64,000 nucleotides of DNA, from positions 62,001 through 126,000 of the forward strand of contig CAXBNI010000005.1 of the NCBI GenBank assembly GCA_963977105.1, in the 5' to 3' direction. The stretch's first letter is position 1. Each line of letters opens with the position of its first letter. This stretch comes from UBA2705 sp963977105. GTDB lineage: Bacteria; Pseudomonadota; Alphaproteobacteria; Micavibrionales; Micavibrionaceae. The position numbers and the translations under genes are program-made. The notes beneath the pieces were generated by a model. That model was not told the origin of the DNA. It ran no database searches and saw nothing but the letters and a program-made list of their open reading frames with translations. Positions 50,939-60,017 of this stretch are shown here, in pieces.

Positions 50939-51272
50939 ATTGTGACTCCCACTTATGATTTTATGATATTAAACGTTCCCAGCTTCGCGATTTTACGCTT
51001 AACGCGCAGAACGCAGCATATATTTATGTATATTTTTATCTTTATATGACAAGACTTTGCCATGTATACAGAGCGTGGTCAATATGCCCAACAAGCAAAC
51101 ACTATAATTTTGGACATCTATTTTAACTTGGTATTTTCATAAGAGCCACCAGTGAAATCAACACAATCTGAAGTTTAAAACATCTTCGCGTGAGTTCTGC
51201 TTGACATATATCCAGATCTGTACTTAATTATATCCTTAAAATAATAAAAAAAGATTACAACAGGGAAACATC
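50939..51272. promoter_or_regulatory. Divergent intergenic region between fadE-like gene and ftsH
   Basis: 334 nt without a gene. Plus strand: TTGACA at 51201-51206 and TAATTA at 51225-51230 with an 18-bp spacer form a good sigma-70 promoter about 45 nt before ftsH; AGGGAAA at about 7 nt gives the ribosome site. Minus strand: TTGTCA with an AT-rich stretch near 51010-51055 is a weak promoter for the fadE-like gene. No heat-shock (sigma-32) element was recognised. Confidence 0.55.
51201..51230 (+). promoter_or_regulatory. Sigma-70-type promoter for ftsH
   Basis: TTGACA, an 18-bp spacer and TAATTA, 43 nt before the ATG. The -35 matches the consensus fully; the -10 is a moderate match. Confidence 0.6.
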
Positions 51273-53561
51273 ATGACGGATAAGCAAACGCCAGAGCAGC
51301 AGAGTTCTGACCAAAATCAACCTGACAAAAAGAAGACAGAGCAAAAGAAGCCTGGCTTTATTAGACGTAACATGTGGAATTTCGCCATGATTGCAGCCGC
51401 TGGTTACGCTTATGCCAGCTTTAATGATGCCGCTGATAACGGCCCAATCGCTTATGACTTAATGACATCTCCGGAATTTATTCAGACAATCCACCAAGGC
51501 GATGTTAAAGCCGCACAGATTGAAAAAATTGATGGTAAATACGTTGTCACCGGTACGTTAAAGGTCAATGAATACGAGAAACCTGACCCTGATGCACAAG
51601 ACGAGCCCTTATCCAAAAAAGAGCTCGGCTCTGGCCCTAAATACAAAACGGTTATGGGCGCAAGTGACCCGACAGCCCTTTTAGAAAATCGCGGCGTGCC
51701 TGTAACAACGGTAGATTACGACCCTTATAAACGCCCAAACATAGAAATCATTACGATTGACGACCTTGAGATGCTTATTGATCAAGGTAAAGTTGGTAGC
51801 ATCAGTTACACAGATGCAGAGGCTGGCAATGGCACTATTTTTGAAGGCGTCTATAAACCAGTGCGCGGCGATAATGATTATGATGTCGCTTTCCGCACAG
51901 CAGAACATGGTTATAACACAGAAAATGTTATTAAAAAAATTCAAGACAGTGACATTAAGCGTACATATGTAACGCAAGAAGGCCCAGGCTGGCTATCATC
52001 CACCTTGCCTTGGCTTATTTTCCCTGCTGTCTTTATTGGCTTTATGCTGTGGCAGAGCCGCGGTGGCAGTAAAGCAAATCCTGCACATCAGCGCATCGAT
52101 CCCAAAGACATCGTAGAAGGCTTTGATGATGTTCAAGGCATTGACGACCAAAAAAGACAGCTTAAGCAAATGGTGCGTTACCTGAAGAATCCTGAAGAAA
52201 TTGCAAAAATGGGCGCAAAACCACCTAAAGGCGCATTGCTTTCTGGCCCACCTGGTACAGGCAAAACCATGCTTGCCAAAGCCGTTGCAAAAGAAGCGGA
52301 CGTCCCCTTCTTTTCGATTAACGGTTCAGACTTTGTTGAAATGTATGTTGGCGTTGGTGCACGACGCGCACGCGCATTATTTGAAGACGCCAAGAAAAAC
52401 GCGCCTTGTATCATCTTTATTGACGAAATCGACGCCGTTGGCGGCAATCGCGGCGGGAATATGAGCAATGGTCACAGCGAACAACAGCAAACATTAACGC
52501 AAATTTTGACGGCAATGGACGGCTTTGAAGCGCAAAGCGGCGTTATTGTGATGGCGGCAACCAACCGCCCGGAAAGCCTTGACCCTGCGCTTGTCCGCGC
52601 CGGTCGCCTTGACCGTAAAATCGAAGTCAACGTCCCTGATCTTGTAGGTCGCATTCAGATTCTTACAAAATATATGAGCAATAAGAAATGCGCAGAAGGC
52701 ATCGATATTGAAACGATTGCTAGAACCACCCCCGGTTTCCCTGGCGCTGAACTTGTCAACCTCGTCAATGAAGCCTTATTACTTGCTCAAGAAGATGATC
52801 GCGCTGAAGCCGACACCATGGATTTCATCACTGCCCGCGATAATATCGTCTTTGGCGCTGCAAAAAAACTATCCATCACTGAAAAAGAACAGCGCCTGAC
52901 CTGTGACCATGAAGCAGGCCACGCCATTGTCATGAAATATACTGAAGGCAGCGATCAAATTTTGAAAGCGACCGCAACGCCGCGCGCTAAGTCATTGGGC
53001 ATGGTCGAAACATTCTCAGAAGGTGATCGCGTTTCATATAATAAAAAGCAACTCCTTGCATATATGGACGCCGCTATGGGCGGACGCATTGCCGAAGAAA
53101 TATGGCACGGCGAAGATTATGTTACGACGGGTGCATCGCAAGACATCAAACAAGCGACAGCAATCGCGCGTCAGATGATCCTCGATTGGGGTTTTTCAGA
53201 TTTCGGCATGCAAAGCTTTACCGAAGAGCAGCGCGCGACATTTTTGAGCCAAGGCTCATCATCGCTGAGCGACATGTCAAACGAGCAGAAACAGAAGCTT
53301 GATGAACAAATTAACGCCCTGCTTAAAGAATCTTATGAACGTGCACGTAATTTAATTACCCTGCGCAAAGATGAGCTAGAGCTTGTTTCAAACGCTTTGT
53401 TTGAATATGAAACGGTTTCAGGCGCTGAAATTGATACCTTATGTGATGGCGGCGAAATCACACGCCGTCCGACGCAGGCGATTAACGATAACAGCAAAAA
53501 ACCAAACACACCAAACAGCAACCAAGGCGGCGCGCAAGGCCCTCAAATGCGCATGGGTTAA
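51273..53561 (+). CDS. ftsH: ATP-dependent zinc metalloprotease FtsH, with enlarged periplasmic region
   Basis: 762 residues, longer than the usual 630-650. N-terminal Lys/Gln-rich tail; first membrane helix about 34-50; second about 243-260. Between them is a periplasmic part of about 190 residues, against about 70 in E. coli, which looks like two successive FtsH-ext units. AAA module: Walker A GPPGTGKT (325-332), Walker B IFIDEID (381-387), second region of homology near 430-450 (NRPESLDPALVRAGRLDRK). Protease HEAGH at 546-550 and a later TTGASQDIKQATAIARQM with its zinc Asp. It degrades membrane and regulatory proteins. The sequence after residue 670 is low-complexity. Alone in its transcript, with its own promoter and terminator. 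Confidence 0.93.
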   Translation: MTDKQTPEQQSSDQNQPDKKKTEQKKPGFIRRNMWNFAMIAAAGYAYASFNDAADNGPIAYDLMTSPEFIQTIHQGDVKAAQIEKIDGKYVVTGTLKVNEYEKPDPDAQDEPLSKKELGSGPKYKTVMGASDPTALLENRGVPVTTVDYDPYKRPNIEIITIDDLEMLIDQGKVGSISYTDAEAGNGTIFEGVYKPVRGDNDYDVAFRTAEHGYNTENVIKKIQDSDIKRTYVTQEGPGWLSSTLPWLIFPAVFIGFMLWQSRGGSKANPAHQRIDPKDIVEGFDDVQGIDDQKRQLKQMVRYLKNPEEIAKMGAKPPKGALLSGPPGTGKTMLAKAVAKEADVPFFSINGSDFVEMYVGVGARRARALFEDAKKNAPCIIFIDEIDAVGGNRGGNMSNGHSEQQQTLTQILTAMDGFEAQSGVIVMAATNRPESLDPALVRAGRLDRKIEVNVPDLVGRIQILTKYMSNKKCAEGIDIETIARTTPGFPGAELVNLVNEALLLAQEDDRAEADTMDFITARDNIVFGAAKKLSITEKEQRLTCDHEAGHAIVMKYTEGSDQILKATATPRAKSLGMVETFSEGDRVSYNKKQLLAYMDAAMGGRIAEEIWHGEDYVTTGASQDIKQATAIARQMILDWGFSDFGMQSFTEEQRATFLSQGSSSLSDMSNEQKQKLDEQINALLKESYERARNLITLRKDELELVSNALFEYETVSGAEIDTLCDGGEITRRPTQAINDNSKKPNTPNSNQGGAQGPQMRMG

Positions 53562-53603
53562 ACCGCAGGCGGCCCTATATCAAGACAAAATACCAAAACA
53601 AAC

Positions 53604-53633
53604 AAAAACGGCGCTCCATAGAGCGCCGTTTTT
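53604..53633. terminator. Bidirectional terminator after ftsH
   Basis: AAAAACGGCGCTC-CATA-GAGCGCCGTTTTT: a perfect 13-bp stem with a 4-nt loop. Works for ftsH (+) and the minus-strand membrane protein that ends at 53659. Confidence 0.93.
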
Positions 53634-53658
53634 ATATACCCTGTTCAGCGTCTTACAA

Positions 53659-54294
53659 TTAAGGCATCTTTTCCGCTATCGGCGTGGCCTCATCAGCAAG
53701 CATTTCTAAACGCAACTTTTTACGTCGCCAGAAAATAAACGCCATAAATCCCCATTCCGTCACCATTAAAAAGAACGGGTAAAACAGCACGGAAAGCGTA
53801 AAATTCGGCACACAAAGTAGAATAAAGAAATAACGCAGCCCCGCCCAAAAATAAGACACAGGTGGCTCACTACTGGGGTCAACATAGGTTTTGCGTATCG
53901 TCGGATAGAATGTCAGCATGTCGATCACAATAATCAATAACAGCGTAATCACGGGGTCTTTAGTCGCCAGCCATACCGGTATAAGCGCCAATGCCGATAA
54001 AAAGGCGCCCCAATCAGAACGCGTTATCTGTTTTTCACCATAAAACAGCGCCAAAGCTGCAATAATCCAGCACGTCACGCCAACAAACAACAGCATATAA
54101 GCCGACAAATCACCGCCAAGCTGAAACTGCGCATAAGCGCCAATGCTAATAATCAGCCCCCAATTAAACCAACTAAAAAAATGCGGGCGCGTTTCGCGCT
54201 TAAAAATACTGTGAAAATAAAGCCCGTAGCGAATAACAGAGACAACTACGGCTAACGCTGCAAATAAAACCGCGCGTTCAAATAAAAAATCCAT
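53659..54294 (-). CDS. PQ-loop-like multi-spanning membrane protein
   Basis: 211 residues with about seven hydrophobic helices. Two related halves: SVIRYGLYFHSIFKRETRPH leading to FSWFNWGLIISIGAYAQF, and IDMLTFYPTIRKTYVDPSSE leading to SYFWAGLRYFFILL. Such paired triple-helix units separated by one helix are the layout of PQ-loop/SWEET-type transporters. Substrate unknown. Basic C-terminal tail. Convergent with ftsH. Confidence 0.6.
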   Translation of the reverse strand: MDFLFERAVLFAALAVVVSVIRYGLYFHSIFKRETRPHFFSWFNWGLIISIGAYAQFQLGGDLSAYMLLFVGVTCWIIAALALFYGEKQITRSDWGAFLSALALIPVWLATKDPVITLLLIIVIDMLTFYPTIRKTYVDPSSEPPVSYFWAGLRYFFILLCVPNFTLSVLFYPFFLMVTEWGFMAFIFWRRKKLRLEMLADEATPIAEKMP

Positions 54295-54496
54295 AACAGA
54301 TACCTACTTTAAACCCATATGATTATGAGCCATTAAACTATTAATCACATTTATCCCGCGCGGGCAATAATCCATCTTGTCCACTGTGATATAAGGAAAA
54401 AACAGACTTCCTTTGAAACTGCACGCCGATTTTACTAGGCTTGTATCATGAAATCTTCTTCATTAAGCGCCCTAGCGGTCTATATCCCTCACCTTC

Positions 54497-54853
54497 ATGA
54501 CAACAATAATGACTGACGCGCAGTCCTTTGTCATGTTTACCGCCATGAATTTAATGGTCGTGATCAGCCTTATCACATTAGGCGGCGTACCCAACTTCAT
54601 TGACCAGCTTTATAACGTTTCTCCTGATTATATGGCGCTGTTCCCTGATACGACGTTCTTAGGCAGCGCCGCGCTGGCCTTGTGGTGTTATTTCGAACTC
54701 AACAACATCACATATGAAATTGTCCCTGGCATATTAAGCGGCTTTGCGGTCTACGCATTATGCGGGGTGTTGCAAATGCATGACATCCGCGCTAAAAAAG
54801 CCAGAGGAGCAACAACAACCGGAAAAATAAATGGGCGATATCATCTTGCTTGA
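54497..54853 (+). CDS. Small membrane protein of unknown function
   Basis: 118 residues with about three hydrophobic segments (VMFTAMNLMVVISLITLGGV, TTFLGSAALALWCYF and VPGILSGFAVYALCGVLQ). Start uncertain: ATG at 54497 or 54509. Its 3' end overlaps the start of the homocysteine methyltransferase gene by 23 nt, so translation is probably coupled. No family recognised. Confidence 0.5.
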   Translation: MTTIMTDAQSFVMFTAMNLMVVISLITLGGVPNFIDQLYNVSPDYMALFPDTTFLGSAALALWCYFELNNITYEIVPGILSGFAVYALCGVLQMHDIRAKKARGATTTGKINGRYHLA

Positions 54854-55733
54854 TGGCGGCACAGGACAGGAACTTATTAAGCGCAGCGCGGCAAAAGCAA
54901 CGCCTTTATGGTCGTCTCAAGTCATGCTTGATGCGCCAGAATTAGTGCAAGATGTACACGCAGATTTTATAAATGCGGGCGCCAAAATCATTACGCTTAA
55001 TAACTACACAGCAACACCAGCCCGCCTAAAGCGAGATGCATCGCTAAGCCTTCTCAAGCCCCTGCATGAAGCAGCGATCAGCGCCGCAGAAAAAGCCGTC
55101 GCCCAAACGCAGCGCAGCGATATTCGTATCGCCGCTTGCCTACCGCCATTAATGGCGAGCTATGTTGCCGACATTGTGCCATCAGAGGATGAATGCCTTG
55201 AGCAGTATAATACGCTTGTCAGCCTACAATCACACGCCAGCGATTTGTTCATCTGCGAAACGATGTCGACCATCCATGAAGCACGCGCGGCCGTTATAGC
55301 CGCAAAGGCCATCAATGCAGAAATATGGGTTGGCTTTGCCCTTGATGAGCGCACCAATAATCTGCGCTCCGGCGAAACCCTGCAAGATGCAATAGCGGCA
55401 ATGAACGCCCTAAATGTTGATGCTATTTTGTTAAACTGCGCTTCACCCAAAACCATAGGGAAAAACCTAAAAAACGTGATCACAAGCACCAAAAATGCCG
55501 GTGCCTATGCAAACGCATTTGAAAGCGTCGAAGCGCTTGCCGCAGGCGGAAGCGTTGAGTGCTTAATAGAGCGCCGCGACATCAGCCCTGAAGAATATGC
55601 CGCTTATTGCCTTAATTGGGTGGATGCAGGCGCGCGCATCATTGGCGGATGCTGCGCCATAGGGCCAGGATATATCGCACAGCTCCATGACGCACTGATA
55701 CAAAAAGGCCACCATATAACAAACGTTATATAA
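54831..55733 (+). CDS. Homocysteine S-methyltransferase
   Basis: 300 residues. IILLDGGTGQELIKR at the N-terminus, NNYTATPARL, FICETMSTIHEARAAV and the zinc cysteines in LLNCASP and IIGGCCAIGP. It transfers a methyl group (from S-methylmethionine or a related donor) to homocysteine, giving methionine. Family of MmuM/YitJ N-terminal domain type, without the B12-binding parts of MetH. It overlaps the small membrane protein gene upstream. Confidence 0.88.
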   Translation: MGDIILLDGGTGQELIKRSAAKATPLWSSQVMLDAPELVQDVHADFINAGAKIITLNNYTATPARLKRDASLSLLKPLHEAAISAAEKAVAQTQRSDIRIAACLPPLMASYVADIVPSEDECLEQYNTLVSLQSHASDLFICETMSTIHEARAAVIAAKAINAEIWVGFALDERTNNLRSGETLQDAIAAMNALNVDAILLNCASPKTIGKNLKNVITSTKNAGAYANAFESVEALAAGGSVECLIERRDISPEEYAAYCLNWVDAGARIIGGCCAIGPGYIAQLHDALIQKGHHITNVI

Positions 55734-55768
55734 TGGCCCTCCATCAAAAATCATAATCAAAAAGGCGC

Positions 55769-58279
55769 TTAGCCCTCTGCCGCCATTGGCGTAATCGCGA
55801 AGGCTGTGTCTTCGCCGTCATTTGCAGTTTCAATGTTCAATGCTTTAGCCCGCGCGGCGGAAAGCAGTGACATTTCAATCCCACGCAAACGTTCGCTGAC
55901 ATCACCATCAACGCTACCTAGGGTAATCGTCACTGATTCAAGCAATGAGCCTGCACCAATTTGCTGCTCAGAGCGCAGACGGCGTACGCCGGCAAGAGTT
56001 TTCAGGACATAACCCATATCCGCTTCCCCATCGCTGCCTAAAATCTTAGCATCCGCTTTTGGCCACGCTGAAACATGTAGCGATGAATAATCTTCGCCGA
56101 ACTTACCAGCTTGCTGATAAATTTCTTCGGTAATAAATGGCGTGAACGGCGCAAAAAGGCCTAGCAGCATACGCAGTGAATCATATAATGTTGCCTGCGC
56201 AGAAAGGCGCGCCGCATCATCCCAGTCATAATTTTCCCAGAAACGAGCTTTGGTAAGCTCCAGATAATTATCACAGAACGTACCCCAGAAGAATTTATGC
56301 AGCTTTTCTTTCGCGCTCGCATAATCAAAGCCTTCAAAAGATGTGGTCATTTCATCCGCTAATTGGTGTAGCTTTTTCAAAAGCCAGCGGTCTTCTAATG
56401 TACGGTCTTCAAATTTTGGGAAGTTTGCCGGTTCAACATTATCGCCCATATACATGAACGCCATTCGCGCCACGTTCCAAAGCTTGACGACAACCTTACG
56501 GCCATCCTTCACTTCTTTTTCATGGTAGCGTAAATCTTGCCCAAGCTGCGAGTTTGCAGCCCAGTAACGTAGCGCATCTGCGCCGTATTTAGACACAACG
56601 CTGCCTGGGTCATAACGGTTATAGCCGTTGGCATCAGTAAATTTATCAAGGTCACGCTTAGAAACCTTCTTACCTTGCTCATTAAGCCCCCAGCCAGAGA
56701 TCATGACGTTTTTCCACGGCAAGCTATCTGTGTGATATTCAGCTTTAATCAAAGTATAGAACAGCCATGTACGGATAATCTCAAACGCCTGTACGCGTAG
56801 ATCCATCGGGTAAATATCCATAGACCCTTTAACATCATCACGCCCCGCCCAATTGGCATTGATTAATGGCGAGACAGATGAAGTCATCCATGTTTCCATC
56901 ACATCAGTTTCAGGAACAATCGTCATGCCCGCATATTTTTCCTGCGCCCATTTTGGTGGCGTGTTTTCTAATGGATCTAGCGGCAAATCAGCTTCATCAG
57001 CCAAAATCACATCGCCAGTTTCTTGCACATACCAAATCGGGAACGGCACGCCGTAAAAACGCTGACGTGAGATATTCCAGTTATATTTCAGCCCGTCAAT
57101 CCAATGTTCAAGGCGCACTTTCATCCACTCAGGGAACCATTCCAATTGGTTCATACGTGCGCGAAAGCGTTCTTTATGGTCAAGCACGTTAATGAACCAC
57201 TGCGGCGCCATCACAAATTCAACAGGCTGTTCAGAGCGTTCGCCAACCGTTACATTTTGAACAACTTTTTTCTCGCCACGAATAAGGCCAGCTTCTTTCA
57301 AGTCATTGGCAATTTGGTTGCGCGCATTAATCGCATCAAGCCCAGCATATTTGCCCGCCGCTTCGGTCATTTTGCCATCTGGCCCCATGATGATGCGGGT
57401 ATCGAGCTTGTCTTCTTTCCATTTTTTAACGTCTTCGCCGTCGCCAAATGTACAGACTTGCATTAAGCCTGTGCCAAATTCGACATCGACTTCTTCGGAT
57501 GTTTTAATCGGCACTTCGCGGCCATCTGATAACGGGACTTTTGCCATTTTGCCAACCAAATGCTTATAACGTGCATCATCTGGGTTGCAATACATCGCAA
57601 CGCAGGCAGGCAGAAGTTCAGGGCGGGTGGTGGAAATAACAAGCTCTTCACCTTCAGGGCCTTCAAAGGCGATGTCATACATCTTGCCCTTGCGCTCAAT
57701 GGTTTCACAGTCAGCTTGCGCCAGCGCCGTTTCAAAATGCGTATCCCACTGCACAGGCTCATCAGAGCGATAAATCAGGCCTTTTTCATACAGGTCTAAA
57801 AATGATTTTTGGGCGGTATGACGCGAGCGATCATCAATGGTTGAATAACGCAGACTCCAGTCAACAGACAGACCAAGTGAGCGCCATAATTCTTCATATG
57901 TTTTTGCGCCTTTTTGCGTTTCATCAATGCATAATGCACGGAAATCAGAACGGCTAATTTTCTTCTTATTTACTTTGTGTTTTTGTTCAACATAACGCTC
58001 CGTCGGCAGGCCATTATCATCAAAACCCATTGGGTAGAAAATGTTAAAGCCAAGCATACGCTTGTAACGGATAATGATTTCCGCCTGCGTATAAGACATT
58101 GCATGACCGACATGCAAATGCGCCGCAGAGACATAAGGCGGCGGTGTATCGACCGAGAAAAGGGGCTTCTCAGAGTTTTGATCATAGTCATAAATCGCCG
58201 CATCATCCCAAAGAGTACGGCATTTAGCTTCTAATTCAGAGTTTTCAAAACCTTTATCAAGCTCAGGAAAGTTTACCAT
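55769..58279 (-). CDS. valS: Valyl-tRNA synthetase, archaeal/Rickettsia-like subtype
   Basis: 836 residues. Class I site: PPPYVSAAHLHVGHAMSYTQ (HIGH motif as HVGH, residues 56-59), NIFYPMGFDDNGLPTERYVE, editing domain with STTRPELLPACVAMY, and the KMSKS position as GKKVSKRDL (about residues 535-540). Several segments (GFDDNGLPTER, LPACVA, TGLMQVCTFGD) match the ValS of Rickettsia and Archaea rather than the usual bacterial enzyme. The long C-terminal coiled-coil arm of bacterial ValS is absent. The N-terminal start MVNFPELDKG is well supported. It charges tRNA-Val. Lateral origin in an ancestor is likely for this subtype. Confidence 0.92.
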   Translation of the reverse strand: MVNFPELDKGFENSELEAKCRTLWDDAAIYDYDQNSEKPLFSVDTPPPYVSAAHLHVGHAMSYTQAEIIIRYKRMLGFNIFYPMGFDDNGLPTERYVEQKHKVNKKKISRSDFRALCIDETQKGAKTYEELWRSLGLSVDWSLRYSTIDDRSRHTAQKSFLDLYEKGLIYRSDEPVQWDTHFETALAQADCETIERKGKMYDIAFEGPEGEELVISTTRPELLPACVAMYCNPDDARYKHLVGKMAKVPLSDGREVPIKTSEEVDVEFGTGLMQVCTFGDGEDVKKWKEDKLDTRIIMGPDGKMTEAAGKYAGLDAINARNQIANDLKEAGLIRGEKKVVQNVTVGERSEQPVEFVMAPQWFINVLDHKERFRARMNQLEWFPEWMKVRLEHWIDGLKYNWNISRQRFYGVPFPIWYVQETGDVILADEADLPLDPLENTPPKWAQEKYAGMTIVPETDVMETWMTSSVSPLINANWAGRDDVKGSMDIYPMDLRVQAFEIIRTWLFYTLIKAEYHTDSLPWKNVMISGWGLNEQGKKVSKRDLDKFTDANGYNRYDPGSVVSKYGADALRYWAANSQLGQDLRYHEKEVKDGRKVVVKLWNVARMAFMYMGDNVEPANFPKFEDRTLEDRWLLKKLHQLADEMTTSFEGFDYASAKEKLHKFFWGTFCDNYLELTKARFWENYDWDDAARLSAQATLYDSLRMLLGLFAPFTPFITEEIYQQAGKFGEDYSSLHVSAWPKADAKILGSDGEADMGYVLKTLAGVRRLRSEQQIGAGSLLESVTITLGSVDGDVSERLRGIEMSLLSAARAKALNIETANDGEDTAFAITPMAAEG

Positions 58280-58454
58280 TTTTTACCCAATTCTTTATAT
58301 ATATATATGTGTTTATGTCTATGTTTTTTAAGCGTAGCCACGCACGGAAACGTGCAACCCAAACAGAGTATAGCTCTTATACTACGAATTCAAGAAAGAT
58401 CAACGCCTAACAGTAAGAGGCGCGGCCGATGGTGATTTACTTTATCAGGGAAGG

Positions 58455-59078
58455 CTAGCTGTTGAACAAGTGCCTGTTATAGCGTGTTACTGGCTGTACC
58501 TTCAGAAGATCACTTAAAATTATATCAACATTATACCTTAATGTATCAATATCAATATCTTCTTGCATTGGAACATGTTGCGCTAGGCATACCAAATTAT
58601 AAAAAGCAAAATAGCCACAACTATTACTGTCTCTTTGTTGATGCAATTGGGTATCTATGACCTTGATGTCTTTTAATTCAGGGCCATTGAAAAAGTCTTT
58701 TAAATGATCTGGCATACTCACGCCATTAGAGTTTTGGTAAATTAATGTATTTGTTTGAGGGTCATATGATATTGCTATTGCATGTTGGTAAGGGCGCTCT
58801 GCGCCTACAATTTTTCCTTGTGTTCCATACACCAATAAAAGCTGTTTGTCCGTTTGTGAAGCTTGAATATCTTTCTTAAGGTATTGAAGCTCGTAGACTG
58901 TGTCTTCTCTTAAAACACGGTCTACAAATTTAGCATCTTTATTAATTGTCAGGAAATACTGATCTATTATCTCGTAAGCCCAATAAGGAAACGCCGCTTT
59001 TGAGATATGGGCAGGATTATCTGAGGTTGGCTGGGCTTTTAACAAAAACTCTGCGCCAATAGATGAGCTCTTCGTCAT
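58455..59078 (-). CDS. Ulp1-like (C48-type) cysteine protease
   Basis: 207 residues, no signal peptide. The C-terminal half has the catalytic layout of SUMO/ubiquitin-like proteases: H99 in YQHAIAISYD, N116 in LIYQNSNG at the Asp position, Q148 (HQQRDSNS) and C154 (SNSCGYFAFYNL). Spacing is the same as in yeast Ulp1 (His to Asp 17, Gln to Cys 6 residues). Bacterial proteins of this kind are often secreted effectors that strip ubiquitin or SUMO-like tags in a eukaryotic host, such as ChlaDub1. Delivery by the Dot/Icm-like system in this genome is inference. Asn for Asp is unusual but tolerated in some relatives. Confidence 0.75.
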   Translation of the reverse strand: MTKSSSIGAEFLLKAQPTSDNPAHISKAAFPYWAYEIIDQYFLTINKDAKFVDRVLREDTVYELQYLKKDIQASQTDKQLLLVYGTQGKIVGAERPYQHAIAISYDPQTNTLIYQNSNGVSMPDHLKDFFNGPELKDIKVIDTQLHQQRDSNSCGYFAFYNLVCLAQHVPMQEDIDIDTLRYNVDIILSDLLKVQPVTRYNRHLFNS

Positions 59079-59193
59079 AATTTGATCCCTTGCTGCTTTT
59101 TACATGCAAGCGCAGTATACATAATACCGGCTCTTATGTCAATTTGCTTTTAGCCGTCAAACACAAATAAAGCCACTAACACAGGGCCTATAA

Positions 59194-59943
59194 TCAAGGT
59201 TTAGGCTGGGTGAAGGAGCCTGATTGGAGGAAATTAATCGTCGATTGATGTGCCTGTGGGTCAAGGACAAGCTGCGCATGATCCGCATGTATCAGCGCGT
59301 GGTCTATCATATAAGGGTGCTTCGTGCTTTCAACCGCAACGCGGCCGTCATTTGGCTTACCATTAAACAAATGGCGTGCGACGAAATACGCATTATTCTG
59401 GTCACCGCTAATACAGCCCAAATCATAAGATAATGGCTGCATGTTTAGCATCACGGCGCCGCGAAACGCGGTGGTGAGTTCATTGCCCGCAGGGCCAAAA
59501 GTAAAGCCGTAATATTTTCTGTTTAAAGGGCGACTTTGCATGAAATCGGCAACATCACTGCCGTGATATGGCGTGCCCAATGTAACAACGCGCCCCAAAC
59601 ATTGTGGCGCATGATCTTTTATAATGTTTTCGACGACAAGGCCGCCCATAGAAAACCCGACAAAATGGGTTTTCTGCGCCGAAGCGTTGAATGTGGAGCT
59701 AAGATGGCGTTGCGTAATGTGTTCTGCGCATTCTTTGACCGTTAATGCAGTGGAGGGATAATCCCAGTTATGCACTTCATAACCAGCATTGACCAAGGCG
59801 CGTTCAAGCTCCACCATATCGGCGTAACTGCCTGTCGCGCCGTGCAACAACACAACGCGTTCATTTTTATTATCGCAGCAAAACTGTGCTTTTTCTTGAA
59901 TAGTCATATTATTGACAAGTTGAGAATTATTCAAATTAACCAT
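59194..59943 (-). CDS. Alpha/beta hydrolase, lipase-like
   Basis: 249 residues. Oxyanion-hole strand RVVLLHGATGSYADM, nucleophile elbow THFVGFSMGGLVVENII (G-F-S-M-G), VVTLGTPYHGSDVADFM, and a late His in DHALIHADHAQLVLDP. The layout resembles PGAP1-like and triacylglycerol lipases. No signal peptide seen. Located between the Ulp-like protease and the LpxR-like gene, all minus strand; substrate unknown. Confidence 0.8.
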   Translation of the reverse strand: MVNLNNSQLVNNMTIQEKAQFCCDNKNERVVLLHGATGSYADMVELERALVNAGYEVHNWDYPSTALTVKECAEHITQRHLSSTFNASAQKTHFVGFSMGGLVVENIIKDHAPQCLGRVVTLGTPYHGSDVADFMQSRPLNRKYYGFTFGPAGNELTTAFRGAVMLNMQPLSYDLGCISGDQNNAYFVARHLFNGKPNDGRVAVESTKHPYMIDHALIHADHAQLVLDPQAHQSTINFLQSGSFTQPKP

Positions 59944-60017
59944 CCCTGTATGCCTGTTCTTATCAACTTACACTAATATAGTTAGCATATATTTTTATGG
60001 ATAGCTAGTCTTGGCCA

